Assembly: GCA_022606135.1 (NCBI GenBank)
Contig: JABYQN010000004.1
Location: 124,001 to 188,000 of the forward strand
Length of the DNA: 64,000 bases
Origin: Fomes fomentarius
Lineage: Eukaryota; Basidiomycota; Agaricomycetes; Polyporales; Polyporaceae
Direction: 5' to 3'
This document shows, piece after piece, positions 60,690 through 64,000 of this stretch (positions within the stretch are counted from its first letter, which is position 1; every line of letters begins with the position of its first letter). The notes below the pieces were generated by a model. That model saw only the letters and a program-made list of their open reading frames with translations, did no database searches and was not told where the DNA came from. The position numbers and the translations under genes were made by a program.

Positions 60690-61020
60690 TTCAGTCCAAT
60701 TGCGATCATTGGAGATTTGGAGTCTCTGTGTCGGCTTTAGAATACAAGATGGCAAAGAACGCTCAGCCTAGAGCCACACGCTGATACTCGTTTGTTTCTC
60801 TTTGTTTGTCAATATGGCTGGCCCCGACTTCACTTCTTAGCTTCTGGTGACACCCGTATCAGCAATCCGGACGCACAACGCCGCAGTCGCATACTAGTGC
60901 TGGAATATCACCTTATCATCGCACCATCCCACTGCTCAGGTTGCGAGATCATCTCAGATACTAGTGGAATGGACGATGTAGTTGTACGTCGAGACATGTG
61001 CCCCTATGCATGTCCTGATT
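60690..61020. repeat. Module downstream of ALG12 sequence, copy 3
   Basis: Diverged, same-orientation copy of part of 45,440-45,760 and 55,330-55,650. Together with module R it brackets the F-box fragment. Confidence 0.55.
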
Positions 61021-61489
61021 GACGTAAAGCATGGTAGACTCAGACTTTACTAGCTGGATTGATATTTGTCACCTTGACGGCGGTTGCGAAGAGTTTCGTG
61101 TTGCAAACTCCGCTTCAATGTCTTGCTAGTAGCACTGCTAGCGACTAAGTGTTCACAAGCTTGTTGGAGCAATCGAACACGCATCTTTAGGGTTGAGCAA
61201 AGACAAGTAGATTTTGGTTGTCCTGTATGGTAATCGTGTGGTATAAGGGCAAACGGATGTCAAGAACACGATCATCTCGGGGATAGTCGTCGAGCAAGCG
61301 CTCGCTCACTCAAAACTAAAACCCACTTCAGAGCTCGACCTCGACTTCCCGGAACACGAAAGGTCGATAATCGGGGGGCCTGGATGCGTGAGTAATATCT
61401 CCCACTCGCTGCTTGGCCAAGTTGAGGTGATCACTTCAAGTTTGTCCTGTTCCCGTGTCTCACAGTCGACCTCGGCCCTATTTTTCAGG
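61021..61489. other. No gene seen
   Basis: No recognised feature. Confidence 0.4.
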
Positions 61490-61780
61490 GTTTTCCGAGT
61501 CGTTGGTGTGCGGACTATGGGTGTCACCAACTTCGCAACAACTGTGCATACTATGGGTGTTGCCGACTCCGAAACAACTGTGCATACCCAAGGCAGCGAC
61601 ACCCTCATCTGCCGATGTCCCAAAAGGTGCTAATCTCCTCCCTTGTTCACCCATCACGCGTGAGTTTCTTCTTCTCCAGGTCTTGAGAAGTATGCAGTCT
61701 GCTGACGGTTGACGGCGTATCTGTATGACCTGTCTGGCATTCTTGTTGGCCTACAGCGGTCTGCCACTCTGCTCTCCTGC
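61490..61780 (+). repeat. Dispersed module S, copy 2
   Basis: Matches 48,395-48,645 in inverted orientation, with the same core and the same LRSMQSADG frame end. It also has an internal near-duplication (GACTATGGGTGTCACCAAC / ATACTATGGGTGTTGCCGAC) that copy 1 lacks. Confidence 0.6.
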
Positions 61781-62224
61781 TCCTGGGCACAACGACCCCC
61801 ATTCTTGGAGTGCTGCTCTACACCGTTCTGGACGGACTTCAAGCTGGGGTGACCATTTGACTGTCTAATGGTTTACCTTTCATCCTCCCAGTCTTCGAAG
61901 GTGAATATGTGTGCGAGCACTCGTCTCTTTTGCGCGCGACCGGCTGGCATGTAACAAATGAGAGAGCATCTGGCCGAGTCAAGCCTTTTCCAGTCGTACA
62001 CAGATTTTTCGCTTTACAGAGTCAATGACCGCCAGCCAAGATTGCACTGGCAGTCAGCGAGCTCGGGAAAGGGAACGGGAGGCGGGAGGGGTGACCAGAG
62101 GCTGGTGAGCTATATCTCGTACCTCGAAGAACGTCGTGGCTGACGAGCGTCGGTCCAATCGCACTGTCAGTCATGCCCGCGCTGCTAATAAGGCCCAAGT
62201 ACTCGCCTTGAACCCGTGTTCGCC
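61781..62224. other. No gene seen; upstream of the last gene
   Basis: No recognised feature and no clear TATA box. Confidence 0.4.
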
Positions 62225-64000
62225 ATGCTCTGGTCCACCGAGCCCCACCCATACAGGCGCGATTCCTTGCTCACCACCGTCTCGCTAGAGAGCCCGCGAC
62301 GTCGCAAGCTACCTCCACACGCCAAGCCACCCATGGCGAAGGTCATTGTTCAGTTCAATGGGGCCCGTATCATCGCCCCCTGGCCTCGCCGGCCCATGCG
62401 ACGCGACCTGATGGACATGGACGATGTCGGTCCTCCTCCCCAGAACTACACCAAAGAGGAGAATGCTCAAGAAGCCGACATCGACGAACACCGACGAAAG
62501 AGGTGCAAGCGAGGCCCCTGCGAGGTCGCCATACCTGTACGTTGTTGAGTTCTCTCCCGACCCATGCGGATGTTCGTATTTAACATGCGTACGATCATTT
62601 CAAGCCGATCAAGCGGCGAGTCGTGCACAACAAGAAGCGCGTTCGTCCTCAGTCCCTGACCACTCGTGTTCGTCTTCTCCTTGGTATACAAGGTGTTGTG
62701 CTTACAGGGTAGTAGACTCGCAAAGCCTTCCTCAAGCAGGTCCACAGCATTCCTGTCGCCTTCCAGCACGAGTACAAACTACTCGGTTTTCCCTTCGTGT
62801 TCCCCAACACCATCCCTACTGGGCCAGTTCAGCAGGCCGTCGTCGAGCCCCCCGTCGTGCAGATTGCTCCGACGATGTGCCAATCAAGTGCTGAAGCCAT
62901 GTTCGCCATGACGCAAGACTATCCGTTCACCCAGCAGCCGTCGTCCATACCGCCTAAGACCAAGCGCGTGGTGATCGACCCTTTGTTCAACATTGACATC
63001 CCGCGCTCTATCGTCGTCGCGACGCTTGTCAAGAAGAGACTGCCCCTCCGGGTACGCAAGGATGCACGCCCTCTTGCGAACGCAGTCCCCTATCGCAAGA
63101 GCTGGAAGTCGAAGCGGCCAGAGCACTACAAGCCGGTGCAACGCAGTGTTCCCCTCGTCATCCCAAGCGATCTGCGTGAGCGTCTTGCCGCACTTCGAGT
63201 TATGTTGGATGGCGCACCAACTCAAGAGGAACCAGTCCACGTCGGCCTCGGGATCACGGTCCCGGAGGGAGATGGGATGGAGGTGGATGACGAGGTAAGC
63301 GACAGTGTATACTCTAAATATCGTAAGCATGTAGGCTCACCTTCACGCTCAGGATGTGGAGATGTACTTCACTCCGTCCTCGTCCATGAATGACATTGCA
63401 GATGAGATGGAAATCTGGATATCTCCTGTAAAGCCCGTGTACCACACACAGGGCTCCTGTGATCTCGCGGATCGCGAGGCGAATTCTTTGCCGCGGAGCG
63501 CTCAAGACGAAGATGTCGCCATGAACGGTGGAGATGAAGTGTGGTACGACGCCTCTGACGCGGGGTTCCCTGCCCCGGTACCACCAGCCAATCCTCCCTC
63601 CTCAGCCCCACAAAGCGACTTGCTCGCTGCCGTGGAGAACTTCCTCGCTTCTCTTGACGTCCACCTTACTACCCTCCGAGCCCAACGCCCTTTGATGCCC
63701 GTCCGGCAGCACGACACTGTGCGCTCCGTTACCCCGAGCCCCGTCCGGCCGACAGCCGCCCTCTTCGCGCAGCTCTTCAGTGCGTTCTCGACACCTTCGC
63801 ACAAGGGCTTCGCACAGGGGGCACAGGGTAACAGTGACCGTACGGTGTCCCCTGGCCTTGTCACGCAAACCCCCTTGCTCGACGACGTCTTCGGGCCCTC
63901 GCCTGCGCTGCCTCAGCTCGTCACTCCTCGCAACGGTCAGTTCATTGCGTTGACAGAGGAACAAAAGTGCAACGAGTTCTCCATGCGGGGGAGTAATAAA
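62225..64000 (+). CDS. Unrecognised protein, 5' part (runs off right edge)
   Basis: Spliced model: 62225..62536, 62605..62667, 62716..63294 and 63353..64000, all in phase, at least 534 codons with no stop at the window end. A start at 62333 (MAKVIVQFNGARIIAPWP) is equally possible. Visible features: a basic stretch HRRKRCKRG near residue 95, KKRLPLRVRKDARPLANAVP and WKSKRPEHYKPVQRS, then an acidic and Ser/Pro-rich region (GMEVDDE, DVEMYFTPSSS, DEDVAMNGGDEVWYD), and a segment LLAAVENFLASLDVHLTTLR that could form a helix. The mix of basic and acidic low-complexity parts would suit a nuclear protein, but no domain is recognised. Intron 62668-62715 is the least certain junction. Confidence 0.5.

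Overview
The window is nuclear DNA of a filamentous basidiomycete, most likely an Agaricomycete; a wood-decay or polypore-type fungus is plausible but not shown. The grounds are genes broken by many 45-90 nt GT-AG introns, CT-rich leaders, and families typical of such genomes: a HET-domain protein, a FunK1-type kinase, an F-box protein with a conserved 3' cysteine-containing module, a class III chitinase with a CBM5/12, and an auxin-efflux-carrier-like transporter. All gene models below were spliced by eye from conserved junctions and reading phase; none has been checked against a transcript.

Layout. 0-7 kb: the 5' half of a zinc-independent MDR oxidoreductase (copy a), a three-exon HET-domain gene, and a small-heat-shock-like gene with a long low-complexity N-terminus. 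7-16 kb: gene-poor DNA holding a 1,467-bp non-autonomous hAT-like element with a perfect 8-bp target duplication and a degenerate ~152-bp tandem repeat. 16-20 kb: a PPS1-like dual-specificity phosphatase. 22-42 kb: three more copies of the MDR oxidoreductase (b, c, d), all on the minus strand with the same five-exon layout, spaced by a pair of small basic proteins, a decayed mitochondrial methionyl-tRNA synthetase pseudogene, an AEC transporter, an aldose 1-epimerase and an F-box gene. 43-61 kb: a mosaic of duplications. A ~3.5 kb block (about 42,985-46,421) is repeated in the same orientation at 52,917-56,609. Each block carries a TATA-bearing leader, seven ~200-240-bp tandem units and a shared terminal module, next to ALG12-derived sequence. 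ALG12 itself is broken in both copies. A broken FunK1 kinase, a chitinase, a second hAT-type MITE and an inverted fragment of the F-box gene lie in and around the mosaic. 62-64 kb: the 5' part of an unrecognised protein gene that runs off the right edge.

How the genes fit together. There is no single pathway here. The four MDR reductases form a locally expanded family with a shared promoter plan (TATA box about 80-125 nt before ATG); no polyketide synthase or other cluster core is present, so a biosynthetic cluster is not supported. The chitinase (cell wall), AEC carrier, aldose epimerase, phosphatase, HET and F-box genes are stand-alone. The right half is dominated by duplication and gene decay. 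The most unusual structure is the duplicated tandem array. Every unit keeps a donor-like GTAYG (or GTACA) and an acceptor-like AG about 55-60 nt apart, but no long open frame survives splicing. It therefore looks like a multi-exon, possibly non-coding transcription unit or an undescribed repeat family, rather than a protein gene.
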